NCBI GenBank assembly: GCA_032718475.1
Contig: JAUCBJ010005189.1
Location: 1-27,660 of the forward strand
DNA from: Nemertoderma westbladi
Lineage: Eukaryota > Xenacoelomorpha > Nemertodermatida > Nemertodermatidae
DNA: 27,660 bases
Direction: 5' to 3'
The notes below the pieces were generated by a model, which did not search any database, was not told the origin of the DNA, and saw only the letters and a list, made by a program, of their open reading frames with translations. The position numbers and the translations under genes were made by a program. This document shows positions 8,600 to 24,539 of the stretch, in pieces (position 1 is the stretch's first letter; each line of letters opens with the position of its first letter).

Positions 8600-9630
8600 G
8601 AACATTTTTCATTATTGCTGTTTTTGTTGCGGTGGTAGTGTTAGACAATTCGTGTTGTTTTCTTCGTAATTTGTGCTGCAAGGGAAATATATTTCATGTA
8701 AAGCAATAATATTAATTAATTACTTAATTAATTAATTCAAAGCAGATATTAATGTTTATATACTGTTTCCTGGAATTTAATTTTACAGTAAAATTCAACG
8801 ATATTGATTTGGTCTAGGTGTTATTTTTACATACGTTGTTTTAAAGGTTTCATTAATGGCATTTTATTAAAGAAGAAAAAAAATCATCACATATCAAGGA
8901 TTTCTAGAACAATATTCAATAAATACTGTAACATATCTTCTATCTAATATCCACTACTCTATAACCAAACTAATAAATCATTATTGTCCACTCCAGTAAC
9001 TCTTATCATTTGCATATTTTTTTCTATATTCCTTCATTTGTAAACTCACATGTATTTACTCGCTATATTATATATAAGTCGTTGTGTTTAATATTAAAAT
9101 ACATATTATATTTTTCGTTGTGGAGTGCAATTAATTATTTCAATATAGAAACTCACAAATCCCGCCTTCAGAAGAGTTTGAAGATTTGTAGCGTTTAAAA
9201 AAAAATACTGAAATACTTATAATTATTTTAAGACTTCCGTAGCAATAAATATTAGTGCATAACTACCGCTGATTGTATTGTAATTACGATTAACATTATA
9301 GAATTAACAAATAACGAATTAATTAATTTTAATTTAATTAGAATATTTTCATTTTATGGTTATCGAAACTGTAAATTACATATCGTCTCGACCCTCTATA
9401 CCATCTCCTGGACAATGGTGTCGTAATTTAGTGTCCCACCCCCCTAGAGATAGTTTACTTCCCTCCTGCTTACTGGGTGAGGCAGCATTTTTACTTTCAA
9501 TCTTTATCTACAAGCGCTTAATAAATAAAGTGTCCCCGGTGATTCTTACACCAGTTACACCGTAACTTTATTTTCTCAATCTTGTAGTTTGTTATTACCG
9601 ATGATTCCTGTTTCACAACGAAATTCAGAT
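8600..9630. other. AT-rich spacer
   Basis: Runs of TTAATTAA and no credible exon. A 69-codon frame at 9356-9565 has no domain, repeat or splice evidence and is left uncalled. Confidence 0.5.
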
Positions 9631-9707
9631 TGTGGGGCGAGCCACGAAGTTGGCGGAGCCTTAGCGAATTGACACTGTTAGGGGGTGGGTCAATTTATGC
9701 AAATAGT

Positions 9708-9762
9708 TGTCGTCGTCGTCGTCGTTGTCGTCGTCGTTGTCGTCGTCGTCGTCGTCGTCGTT
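9708..9762 (+). repeat. (GTC)n microsatellite
   Basis: GTC repeats with occasional GTT, directly inside the left arm of the inverted-repeat element. The Arg-rich frame over it is a repeat artefact. Confidence 0.95.
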
Positions 9763-9887
9763 ACGATTTTGACATGCTAATAACTTTGTCGGATTTAAAG
9801 CTGCCAAGTTGACAATTTGTAGGTATCAATATGAGCAAAAGTTGAGATTTTTGAGAGACTTTCAGACACCATCAGTGCAATGGTCTC

Positions 9888-9899
9888 CCGCTAGAGGGC
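9888..9899 (+). promoter_or_regulatory. CTCF-core-like motif CCGCTAGAGGGC
   Basis: Same 12-mer as at 10033, matching the CTCF core with G at the tolerated third position. In the interior of the inverted-repeat element. Confidence 0.3.
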
Positions 9900-10032
9900 C
9901 ACATGTCTAAACATTAAATGCCCTCCCATTTCTTTGCTTTTAATCCGTTTAAGCTGAAACTTGGCAGATATGTATTAGACCATTAGCTGTGACTTTCAAA
10001 GGAGGCGAATCCATCTGCAGTTCTCCAGTCTG

Positions 10033-10044
10033 CCGCTAGAGGGC
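10033..10044 (+). promoter_or_regulatory. CTCF-core-like motif CCGCTAGAGGGC
   Basis: Preceded by TCTGCAGTTCTCCAGTCTG, the same module as at 7835-7853 in a different element (TCTGCAGTTCTATAGTCTG). The conserved flank suggests a shared module rather than a chance 12-mer. Confidence 0.35.
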
Positions 10045-10464
10045 CAACGTGACTATTTGCATAAATTGACCTACCCCCTAACAGTGTCAATTCGCTAAGG
10101 CTCTGCCAACTTCGTGCTGCGCGAAGTCCCCACTTCGTGTCTTATATATTTGGAAACCTTGGATGGCCAGTTTTCTAGAAGTACCAACAAATCACTATAA
10201 GGGTGAAGAATAATTGCGGTGGGACTGGTGCAAAATCGATGGAGACACCTTTTATAACACTTGTAGATTGTATCCCCCCTCCCTCCTTTAAGTACGACAC
10301 TTCTAGGAGATGGTGTAATCAAACGTCAGGGATGGCATAGGCATAAACGAAACTAATTTCAATTTTGTTTCATTTTCAAAAATGTATTTTTTCAGTGTGA
10401 ACTTTGGAAAGATTTTCCTTTATCGCAGGTTGATAGTAGAGGTAATTAATCTACTGTTTGTTTA

Positions 10465-12510
10465 GGTGACACAAACTGGTGAGCCTACTACTAGGATCGG
10501 CATGCTGCATTGCAGCTGCATTTTTAAGAATGCTGTGCCGGCTTGTCAACAAAATTGCACCGCCACAACTCCCTATCACCCATGACATTTGCTAGATCAT
10601 CCGCATCTTTAAGGCCAGTGTCCTTTAAGATGCGTCTCAAGAAAGTCATGGGCTGTCCACCATGCTTATTCACTCCATGAGGCTGCCAAAGTACAAGATT
10701 ATGCACTGGCTGGTCCTCACGGCGAAAGCAATGTCCTGCAAAGCGGAGGCGATTTTGTTCTAGTGTCAAGCTTGGAGGAACCAATGAGACACCTCCAATG
10801 TTATATAGTGTCTGGTTGGAGATGTGTGCATTGTACTTGACACAATGAACCCGGCGTAGCATTCTTGTGAATGTGCCATCCAGAGATTTGGTGTCCTCAG
10901 CAGTTAGAGCCCAGCATGGACTCCCGTAGAGGAGTACTGGAACTACTGCTGCTCTAAATAATCGGACCTTAAGTTTTCGATTAATTCTCGGTGACTTCCA
11001 AATCCTGGAAAGCCTATTTAAGGCTGCCCATGCCTTTCCCTTACGTATTCGAAGGTCCTCACCTGACTTCCGGATCCATGATCCCAGGTAACAGAAGTCG
11101 TCTACATGCTCAAGCATACCATCCTTTGAGCTTATGCTCATCCGATCAGAGACTTGCTGAGGACTTTCAAAGTTAACTGTCAGAATTTTGGTCTTTCTGG
11201 AGTTAATAAAAAGACCAACACTAGAAGCAGCATGTTCTAATGAGCTGAGGAGCCGTTGGGCTCCCTCTAATGATTCTGAGAGTACTCCTAAGTCATCAGC
11301 AAAGTCTAGATCAGTTAGGTACTTGGCAGGATTTCCTCGACTTCTGGAGCCAGTAGGTGGAGTTATCATCACCCCATCATCATTATAATGATCTAGGGAC
11401 ATGCGTAGAACATAGTCAACCACAATAATGAACAAGAATGGTGCAAGTGTGTATCCTTGGAGGACGCCCCATAACACTTCAAATGGTTCTGTGTCACCGT
11501 CAACAGTAGACACAAATGTTGTCGAACCATCGTATACTGATCTGATAGCTGCAATAATTTCATCAGGAATCCCATATAATGAAAGTATGCTGAACATACG
11601 TGAGCGAGAGACTGAATCAAAGGCCTTGAAGAAGTCAACAAAGATAACAGCCAGATGCCTGTCTTTCTTTTTTGATAACTCTTCAATTATCCTTCTAAGT
11701 GCCAAAATGGGCTCCATGGTCCCACGACCTTTACGGAACCCATTCTGATTTCCACGGAGCAGTCTCTCAATGGGATCCCTGATGCGATTTAATAGAATCC
11801 TATTGTATAGCTTTGCAGCAATCGAGATCAATGAGATTCCCCGAAAAGAACCATAGAGTGTTAGGTTGCCCTTCTTGGGAACTGGCACCAACTTATTTGT
11901 TTTCATTTCTTGTGGGACTCTTGTTGTTCGGTACATGTCTACTATGATGGGATAGATGAGCTTTAAACACTCAGGTATTTTAAAGACCTCAGGGGGAACA
12001 CCATCTACTCCACTGGCACGATTGGTCTTAATGCTCTTTGCAGCAGCCTTCACTTCTGCAAAGGAGATATCGCCGATGGGAATATCTGGGAGTACAGACT
12101 CAGACACTTTTACTTCTATAAAGTTATCAGGCAATACCCTGTCATTATTGAGGAGCTTTTCAAAGTGGGCTTTCCAACCATTGAGGCGATCGGCTGGTGA
12201 TTCAGCCTTAACCTTGGTGGTTGGTTGGCTTTTCCGCCCAGTAAGCAAGTTAATCGATTTCCATGCCTGGGATGATTGCCTGCTGTCGTCAGCATCATTG
12301 ATGGCATCAACCTGTTGGTTTATTAGCTCCTGTAGATTAGCAGAGTACTGCCTGTTCAGGGACCTAGATGCAGCTTTAACTGCATTCTTGGCCGCTGTAG
12401 TCTGTTTGAGTCGGGACTCTTTCTGCGCCTTATGAAGGTCATTTCGGCACTTCTGAATTTTGTTGTCAGTCCAGGGGGCCCTTTTCCTGTTTCGAGGGTA
12501 TTACAATTGC
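10465..12510 (-). mobile_element. 5'-truncated non-LTR retrotransposon (LINE)
   Basis: The element runs on the - strand, with a long reverse-transcriptase frame and a short 3' UTR. Its 5' end is lost near 12500: the frame is open there but the endonuclease domain is absent, the usual outcome of incomplete reverse transcription. Both outer limits are approximate. The style of the protein (DFADD box, LLYGSPCWAL region, short 3' UTR) recalls RTE-like and related clades, but the clade is not proven. Confidence 0.9.
10524..12500 (-). CDS. LINE reverse transcriptase ORF (N-terminal endonuclease lost)
   Basis: The frame is stop-free for 659 codons (12500 to TAA at 10524), although the first ATG/GTG/TTG-type start is TTG at 12248. 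It copies element RNA into DNA by target-primed reverse transcription. In order it shows a basic coiled linker (NDLHKAQKESRLKQ), the RT fingers (KTNRASGVDGVPPEVFK), the catalytic Asp motif VDFFKAFDSV, the GxLQG-like stretch WGVLQG, the catalytic DFADD motif, the thumb region with LFINSRKTKIL, and the C-terminal LLYGSPCWALT region. No His/Cys zinc finger is evident at the end. The long intact frame suggests recent insertion. It also generates many shadow frames on the + strand between 10990 and 12435. Confidence 0.93.
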   Translation of the reverse strand, partial: YPRNRKRAPWTDNKIQKCRNDLHKAQKESRLKQTTAAKNAVKAASRSLNRQYSANLQELINQQVDAINDADDSRQSSQAWKSINLLTGRKSQPTTKVKAESPADRLNGWKAHFEKLLNNDRVLPDNFIEVKVSESVLPDIPIGDISFAEVKAAAKSIKTNRASGVDGVPPEVFKIPECLKLIYPIIVDMYRTTRVPQEMKTNKLVPVPKKGNLTLYGSFRGISLISIAAKLYNRILLNRIRDPIERLLRGNQNGFRKGRGTMEPILALRRIIEELSKKKDRHLAVIFVDFFKAFDSVSRSRMFSILSLYGIPDEIIAAIRSVYDGSTTFVSTVDGDTEPFEVLWGVLQGYTLAPFLFIIVVDYVLRMSLDHYNDDGVMITPPTGSRSRGNPAKYLTDLDFADDLGVLSESLEGAQRLLSSLEHAASSVGLFINSRKTKILTVNFESPQQVSDRMSISSKDGMLEHVDDFCYLGSWIRKSGEDLRIRKGKAWAALNRLSRIWKSPRINRKLKVRLFRAAVVPVLLYGSPCWALTAEDTKSLDGTFTRMLRRVHCVKYNAHISNQTLYNIGGVSLVPPSLTLEQNRLRFAGHCFRREDQPVHNLVLWQPHGVNKHGGQPMTFLRRILKDTGLKDADDLANVMGDRELWRCNFVDKPAQHS

Positions 12511-14760
12511 CAGATGTACCGGTATCAGATAATAAAATAATTACATTTCAGTATTATAATAATATGTTTCGTTATAATGTAGTAATTTTATTGACGTATT
12601 TCATTTCGGTTTGTGGATATTCTTTATATTTAGTTTTTCGTTTCGTTTCCTTTTTTTATATTTTTTTGTCCGCCGTGTCGATTGTTTACTTTCGATAACA
12701 GCATTCACTATGCCATCCCTATCATTACTGAATATTACTCGAATTGTAGTAAAGTAAGAAAAATAATAAAGAACCAATAACCCTTTTCGCCTCAAGTTAA
12801 GTCCATAATGTTAAATTTTTCTATCATTCAAATCATTCTTATTGATTTGACACAATAATATTGTTACTGTAGTATTGATTGTAGTATTCCTCAGTTTAAT
12901 TTGCGGAATCTGAACCAATAATTATACCGGAAACCGGAACTTAAATAATATATAAGTGATATGCTATTTATAATAATTCCTCATATAGACTTTCTATATA
13001 TTTTTTCGTTATAAATTACTAATATATTTAGTTCTTTAGTTGTGTAAATTTATGTAAAGTTTATTGTAATATAAAGTAAACACGCTTTATTTATTTTGTT
13101 TAAGGGGCAGTATTATTTATATCGGAGAAAAGCGGGAAATTCAAATATATCGAAAAATATATTAATTATTAATATGTAATTTATTATAAGTTTTGTGCCG
13201 ATTTATGTATCGATATAATATTTGTAGCAAATATATAATGGAATATTTGAAAATGATAACATTTTGTTATTTAATAAATTTCTAGTAATAATTAAAATAA
13301 AGTTAGACACTGGTTTACCTTCGAGGTGCCCCCCCCCCCACCCCCCCCCCCCCTTCCCCTTTAGGACAATGTTTATTTGTATGGGTCTTGTAGAATTCGT
13401 AGGAACCAAAATAATATCCAACGAATCTTCGATCCACAATCTTAGTATAAACTAAAATTGCGATCTCAAATTCCTCCAGCAAAATATATAATTTCGATAT
13501 AATTTCGAAATAAAAACCCCCGCCAGGGAAAACTAATTATCTATCGCAAGCAAAGGAAAACGCTGGTCCAGGACTTCAATGTAATAGCACCTGTTACTAT
13601 CACCTTTACAGTAAGTGTAGATGCGAAATATCTATTTATTTATTTTATAAGCCGAAAATCCTGACTACAGATTGTTACCGCATTAAAATATAAACCTAAA
13701 TTTAAAATAGGCCAGAAATGTTTGAGACTCACCAGGATTCCATCCCTCCTTAGAAACCTTTCACAGTGAATGATCTGTTCTGTAACTACACTCTCGTTCT
13801 AGAATAGTACAAATTATCTAACTATAATTTTCTTATCTATAGGTTATGCCCAATGGCTAAACGGGTTCAAACGGGAAATACAACTAAATTTATTCATTCC
13901 TTCCCAATTTATTATACTGTTACCTATGAAGCAGTACTATATCTTTAGGACGTATTGAAACCCATTTAGCCCCCCAAAACCGATCTGTTAGCCCAAAATA
14001 AGCCCCATACATCCCTTGACTATTTCCAATGTGCGTTGAGGCGTCTCATCCCTTCGCCAAATTACCCTATACGCCCCAACATAGCCGCTGTAAGCTAGCG
14101 TTTCCAAAACATTAATCCATTAAACCGACTTTCAAATATAATATAATTTAGGACATATTATTACAAGGACAATTTCTATACTAATATACGCAAAACATAT
14201 AGCTCAAAATCAAAAAAATTTATATAAATGACAAGAAATTAATGAAGGAAGAATCAAGCTAGAGTTGAGTTGAGATAATAATGGGATTTGGGCCCCAAAA
14301 CTAATATATAAACTCACAATTTCTATTGAGCTGAGGTTAGCTGCAATGTATTATTACTATGGGTAATGCTTAGAGGGCATTGCTGCTCGCTCCTCATTGG
14401 ACCAATGCACAGAAAACTCTCCACTCATACTACGTGGTTTATATATAACAGCTGCCAGGCCTAAAGCCATTAACAGGTAGTTGTCAACTTATATTTAAAA
14501 TACTAATAAAAGTACTCTACATTTAATGTAGATCACTTAGCAACACTTAACAACAATAACTTTACTTGCTAATAGAAATAACAGGTTGATTCAAGCAATG
14601 ATATGCAAAAATGGACCATAATAACTTGTAATACAAATAATCTAAAATATAAATATAAGTTTAATTTATAGTTGAAATTAAATTGGACTGAGGGGGTGGG
14701 AATGAGGTCGAGACGCCCTTCCCACACAAAAATAAAAAAAAAATAAGCAAAATAATAAAA
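12510..14760. other. AT-rich spacer without a recognised gene
   Basis: Mostly A+T, with small frames only. One - strand stretch near 13735-13790 reads TEQIIHCERFLRRDGIL before a GTGAGT-like site; it is too short to assign. A poly-C tract is at 13329-13359. Confidence 0.5.
13329..13359 (-). repeat. Poly-C tract (G-quadruplex potential on - strand)
   Basis: Eleven C, one A, thirteen C, TT, four C. On the - strand this is a G-run able to form a quadruplex. It is also a likely place for sequencing length error. Confidence 0.8.
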
Positions 14761-14763
14761 TAA

Positions 14764-16496
14764 GTACTTAGTGGGTGATTCTCACCGAAAGTGGCCAAAT
14801 AGAACTGAAATATTCCTGAAATTTCAACTCCATTGAAACCATACAAAACTATATATATTCTGAAAGCATTTTTTAAGGAGAATTCAATGGTGACAATCTC
14901 CGAGATGTTAGATAAAATCTTAAAGAAATAATCAAGGTAAAGTATGTGTCCCGCCTGTAATGGTTTGTCCCTCCATGTAATACGAATTTTTAGGCTGTAA
15001 ATTGCCCCTGTAACAGCCCTGTAATAATATATTCATATATCTCTATTGGTAGGCCTACCGTATAATGCGATGTCCCCACATTGTAACAATATAATAGTCA
15101 TGTACGTATGTATTTAGTTAATTTTCCATACATAACTTTTTAGTAAGTTTTCCGAGAAAGATAAGTTTTGTCAAAATTGTGTATTATTTTTAAAAATTAA
15201 TATAATCGACCACAGAAAAGAAACCAAAATCAGACAATTCCAAACTATTCGTAAGTTGCTACAATAGCCTAGAAACAAAATTAGTTCGGACAGAGTGAAT
15301 TCGAAATTCAATAAACTTCGAAATTATGTAAAGTTTTCATTCAGACAAAAATTGGAGAGAATCAAGTGAGGGGTAAAGTTCAGCACCAAACATATCAAAC
15401 CCTGTAAAATCCAAAATAGCGAAGTCTTTCACTGCACTTGAATGCTTCGTACATAATAGTTCGCATGGTGGAAGGCATGGTTTCGTGTTTCCATTTTGTA
15501 AATTTAACGGACCAAAATTAGTCTATGTTAGTAGAATGGTACGGTGTAAGTTAATTAAAACAGAAAAGTTAAGTCCTGAAATTAAATGACCAAATACAGA
15601 TGCTTTTCAAATTTCCCACCAATTAGTGTGCCATAGAATCAATACTAAATTTGCCATTACAGAGAGGGGACAGTCCCTCACTGTAATGGCATCTCGCACA
15701 CGTAATTTGAGGGACAATTACAGGGCCATTACATGTAGGGACAAATTGATCTTGATATTGAATGTGTAGGGAGCACACTTTAATATTGAAGTTGGAAGTA
15801 ACAATGGCTGTATTGCCCATGTTTTAATCTGCTATAATAACTTTACTTTGTTAATTCAAAATGTTACATGCAAATTTATATGCAGAATTAGTAATGGAAA
15901 ACCTGGGACAAAACATCTTGAACATACCGGGTTTGTCACATAGATGTTAAAATCTCGGCAACTACTGGATCGTTTTCAATAAGGTTTTTTTATTGTGTTC
16001 TGTAATAATTGAGGCTGGATTTGCGCATCATCATACCGACTGATAACTTCTTATAGCTTCTTTCGAACCTCTATTGAACATTTGGGACATTACTGGGGTC
16101 ATATTGAAATTTAATAATTTTTTATGCTGTTACTGGAACGGAAGTATTTGTATCCTCCAAAAACTGATCTGAGAATGTAGGAAATTTTTCAAGCTTCCGA
16201 ATGATATATAGTTTGTACACCAAGGACCATAATGGGGTCATTCTACTGCTCTCTAGATAAATGTTATGCAAATTCTTTAAACAAGTGTTAAAAATGCTAT
16301 TTTTTAGCGTTTGACAGAGAAATATGGTAATATGCAGGGATTTTTCAACCCTGAAAACATGATGAGCAGAATTTTCAGGCCTAGTTTCATATATAAAACA
16401 TTTTAAAGTTTAAAAATTCACCAATCTAAACAGAAATTACGTTCCGGACAATTTCTAAGTCGGTTTTGGCCACTTTTGATGAGAATGACCCAGTAC
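14764..16496. mobile_element. Element with about 35-bp terminal inverted repeats
   Basis: The left end GTACTTAGTGGGTGATTCTC then ACCGAAAGTGGCCAAA is mirrored at the right by TTTTGGCCACTTTTGATGAG then AATGACCCAGTAC, at about 75-80% match. The 1.7-kb interior has no long ORF. It repeats TGTAATGG and GTCCCT motifs in both orientations near 14950 and 15650-15750. Probably a non-autonomous DNA transposon. Confidence 0.65.
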
Positions 16497-16594
16497 CAAG
16501 GTATGCTGTAGATAGTAGATATTAGTAGGCAGTTAGAATTATGTACGTCAGAAGGGTACAATAATGTACCAACGTATCTACGTATTTACGTAGC

Positions 16595-16870
16595 GTAGAA
16601 CTTGTGGGCACTGAGGGCGCCACGCGAGGAATTGGGGGGTATGTACGCATACCGGAGTAGAAAGGTATACAGCACCATAGAACTTGTGGGCACTGAGGGC
16701 GCCACGTGAGGAATTGGGGGGTATGTGTGCATACCGGAGTAGAAGGGTACACAGTACCGTAGAACTTGTGGGCACTGAGGGTGCCACGTGAGGAATTGGG
16801 GGGTATGTGCTCATACAGTAGTAGAGGGGTACACAGTACCGTAGAATTTGTGGGCACTGAGGGTGCCACG
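16595..16870. repeat. 82-bp tandem repeat, about 3.4 units
   Basis: TAGAACTTGTGGGCACTGAG recurs at 16596, 16678, 16760 and 16842, exactly 82 bp apart, each followed by GAATTGGGGGGTATGT except in the last partial unit. The 123- and 78-codon - strand frames over it are repeat artefacts. Confidence 0.95.
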
Positions 16871-16879
16871 GAAATTAAA

Positions 16880-17640
16880 TTCCAAATTTCCACGTCTTTC
16901 CACTACTAACTGTAGTGTGTAACTTTCCCAAACTCCATGACTTTACCTGACTTTGAAAGGCCGAAAGATTTTATTCCGTATTTCCACCTGGCCCTGCATT
17001 CATTACTGGAGTCTCACTCTAAGGATAAAACATTCTGCCGCATAAAGTACAATGTAATATATACGGGATCACGTATGTCAATGGCTGACCACCACTTATT
17101 ATCTCGACAGCCGACTGCTACATAGAACAAGATCACGCATAGACCGATCAGTTAGCTACGATAGCAGTAGCAGGCAGGATCCATACGTCGTTCCTGCATG
17201 GTGGCGCTGGGTTTAACCAGGATATTACTGAGATGTACAGTACAATGCCTCATTAGTTTGATTTGACTTGATTGTATGGCGATGATGGCCGCAGCAAGGA
17301 TATTAGTTGACCCGTATTGATTAACACAACACTTATGGAATATTGATTTCTGTTTATTAATTAATAATAATAATATTAATTCAAAAACGAAGTATTAAGA
17401 AACGATAATCAGGAATAAGGTGAAAAAATAGAAATATATATAAAAATAAAACTCAACACCAAAAGATTATTTAAAGCTTAAAATATGAATAGCGTATTTA
17501 ACTAAGAAATAATGATAATCAGAACGGGTACTCAATAAATTATCTAAAATATGAACAAAGGACATAAACTAATGTGGTAAAGGGACAACTAGAAGACAGA
17601 ATGGTAATGGTTCAATCTCACGGATAATCTGCAATGGGAC
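16880..17640. other. Spacer without a recognised gene
   Basis: Even composition to about 17300, then AT-rich. No domain-bearing frame or convincing exon is present. Confidence 0.5.
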
Positions 17641-19300
17641 ATTCTAATGGTTAACTAGCATCGGGTCATTCTAACGGTTAACGAGCAATGGGACATTCTA
17701 ATGGTTAACCAGCATCGGGTCTAATGGTTAACGAGCAATGGGACATTCTAATGGTTAACCAGCATCGGGTCATTCTAATGGTTAACCAGCAATGGGACAT
17801 TCTAATGGTTAACCGGCAATGGGACATTCGAATGGTTAACCAGCAATGTGACATTCTAATGGTTAACTAGCATCGGGTCTAATGGTTAACGAGCAATGGG
17901 ACATTCTAATGGTTAACCAGCATCGGGTCATTCTAATGGTTAACCAGCAATGGGACATTATAATGGTTAACTAGCATCGGGTCTAATGGTTAACGAGCAA
18001 TGGGACATTCTAATGGTTAACCAGCATCGGGTCATTCTAATGGTTAACCAGCAATGGGACATTCTAATGGTTAACCGGCAATGGGACATTCGAATGGTTA
18101 ACCAGCAATGTGACATTCTAATGGTTAACGAGCAATGGGACATTCTAATGGTTAACCAACATCGGGTCATTCTAATGGTTAACCAGCAATAGGACATTCT
18201 AATGGTTAACCAGCAATGGGACATTCTAATGGTTAACGAGCAATGGGACATTCTAATGGTTAACCAGCATCGGGTCATTCTAATGGTTAACCAGCAATTG
18301 GACATTCTAATGGTTAACCAGCAATGGGACATTCTAATGGTTAACCAGCAATGGGACATTCTAATGGTTAACCAGCAATTTGACATTCTAATGGTTAACC
18401 AGCAAAGGGTCATTCTAATGGTTAACCAGCAATTGGACATTATAATGGTTAACCGGCAATGGGACATTATAATGGTCAACCAGCAATGGGACATTCTAAT
18501 GGTCAACTAGCAATGGGACATTCTAATGGTTAACCAGCAATGGCAATGGGACATTCTAATGGTTAACCAGTAATGTGAAATTCTAATGGTTAACTAGCAA
18601 TGGGACATTCTAATTGTTAACCAGCAATGGGACATTATATTATAATGGTTAACCAGCAATGGGACATTCTAATGGTTAACCAGCAATTGGACATTCGAAT
18701 GGTTAACCAGTAATGGGACAATCTAATGGTTAACTAGAAATGAGATATTCTAATGGTTAACTAGCAATTGCAATGGGACATTCCAATGGTTAACCAGCAA
18801 TGGGACATTTGAATGGTTAACCAGCAATGGGACATTCTAATGGTTAATTGCACATTCTAATGGTTAACCAGCAATGTGATATTCTAATGGTTAACCAGCA
18901 ATGGGACAATCTAATGGTTAACCAGCAATGGGACAATCTAATGGTTAACCAGCAATGAGATATTCTAATGGTTAACCAGCAATTGCAATGGGACATTCCA
19001 ATGGTTAACCAGCAATGGGACATTTGAATGGTTAACCAGCAATGGGACATTCTAATGGTTAATTGCACATTCTAATGGTTAACCAGTAATGTGATATTCT
19101 AATGGTTAACCAGCAATGGGACAATATAATGGCTAACCAGCAATGTGATATTCTAATGGTTAACTAGCAATGGGACATTCTAATTGTTAACCCGGATTGG
19201 GACATTTTAATGGTTAACCAGCAATGGGACATTCTAATGGTTAACCAGCAATGTGATATTCTAATGGTTAACCCGGAATGGCGCATTCTAATGGTTAGGG
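17640..19300. repeat. 27-bp minisatellite, about 60 units
   Basis: The unit is GGTTAACCAGCAATGGGACA + TTCTAAT and contains the GGTTAACC palindrome. Variants (AGCATCGGGT, CCGGCAAT, AATTGCAATG) occur in blocks. About 155 bp at 17712-17866 recurs without visible change 262 bp later, and about 140 bp at 18763 recurs 215 bp later, showing duplication of multi-unit blocks. Because 27 is nine codons, long frames open on both strands (MVNQQWDIL-type on +, RMSHCWLTI-type on -); these are not genes. The array lies just downstream of the PCYT2 stop codon. Confidence 0.97.
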
Positions 19301-19417
19301 ACAGCTGAAACAAACAATAAAGGAAACTAGAATATGGTTTGGGTCACTGTAACCCGCTCCTTTCCCAAAAGAAAAAGTCTATGATGCCGGACTGTCTGTA
19401 ACTGGTTCCGGGTTTAA

Positions 19418-24060
<4,643 letters not shown>

Positions 24061-24082
24061 AGATCAGAACTAGGATGGCTAA

Positions 24083-24135
24083 AACGTCTGTCCTTATCTG
24101 ATCTGATCTGATCTGATCTGATCTGACGGTATCTG
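24083..24135 (+). repeat. AAAACGTCTGTCCTTA + (TCTGA)n, left copy
   Basis: AAAACGTCTGTCCTTATCTG is followed by a TCTGA pentamer array. An inverted copy lies at 27302-27345. The pair may be ends of one 3.3-kb insertion, or two related repeats in opposite orientation. Confidence 0.8.
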
Positions 24136-24154
24136 ACACTTGTTCCACCTTGGT

Positions 24155-24345
24155 TCAGAGCGCACCTTGGTGTAGTGGTTATATTGAATTCACATCTCTC
24201 GGAGGTTGTGGGTTCAACCCCGGCATGGGGCCAAGGTAGTTTTCGTTTCGGCACGAATGTTTTGAAGGGTTTAGCGAGGCATCTCTGCCTTGCATCCTTA
24301 AATGGTAGCTAAATGAGTACTGGACTTTCTGCCTATGTCAGCCTG
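24155..24345 (+). mobile_element. tRNA-derived SINE
   Basis: TGGTGTAGTGG matches an RNA polymerase III A box, and GGTTCAACCCC about 40 bp later matches a B box. A non-tRNA body follows (AGGCATCTCTGCCTTGCATC, TAAATGAGTACTGGACTTTC). The tRNA stems are imperfect, so it is a SINE head and not a tRNA gene. A G-rich run follows. Confidence 0.65.
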
Positions 24346-24375
24346 TGAAGTTTCCCCGGTATTCCCCTTAAACCC

Positions 24376-24398
24376 GGGGGGGGGGTGGGGGGGGGGGG
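24376..24398 (+). repeat. Poly-G tract
   Basis: Ten G, T, then twelve G. Quadruplex-prone and a likely assembly-error site. Confidence 0.8.
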
Positions 24399-24539
24399 TG
24401 TCAATATAATACTTCCCGCACTGAAACTAACGATACTAACTGAAACGAACTAAAAGGAATTCAAATAAAATAAGCTAGAAATTTTAAATTTGTTTTTAGC
24501 GGCTGGTGCCAAATTTTGGTGTCGGTCCATGTGAAGAAT

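Larger units (their letters stand above)
9632..10133. mobile_element. Inverted-repeat (MITE-like) element
   Basis: The ends GTGGGG...CCCCAC and arms of about 77-82 bp are inverted copies: CACGAAGTTGGCGGAGCCTT, TTAGCGAATTGACACTGTTA, then TCAATTTATGCAAATAGT. The centre contains a GTC microsatellite and two CCGCTAGAGGGC motifs. No coding capacity. No target-site duplication could be read with confidence. Confidence 0.85.

Noticed and set aside
13735-13795. Exon-like - strand segment (TEQIIHCERFLRRDGIL then GTGAGT)
   Set aside because: Only about 17 clear residues, a weak acceptor and no partner exon; could be a transposon scrap or chance.
16522-16893. 123-aa - strand frame with PxxFL/WRPQCPQVL repeats
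   Set aside because: Explained by the 82-bp tandem repeat; no independent coding evidence.
17967-18510. 179-aa (-) and 102-aa (+) repetitive proteins (RMSHCWLTI / MVNQQWDIL repeats)
   Set aside because: The 27-bp unit keeps any frame open for nine codons per turn. Units with indels break it, and no start context, splice site or domain is present.
24155-24235. Functional tRNA gene
   Set aside because: Pol III boxes are present, but acceptor and anticodon stems are imperfect and a SINE body follows.
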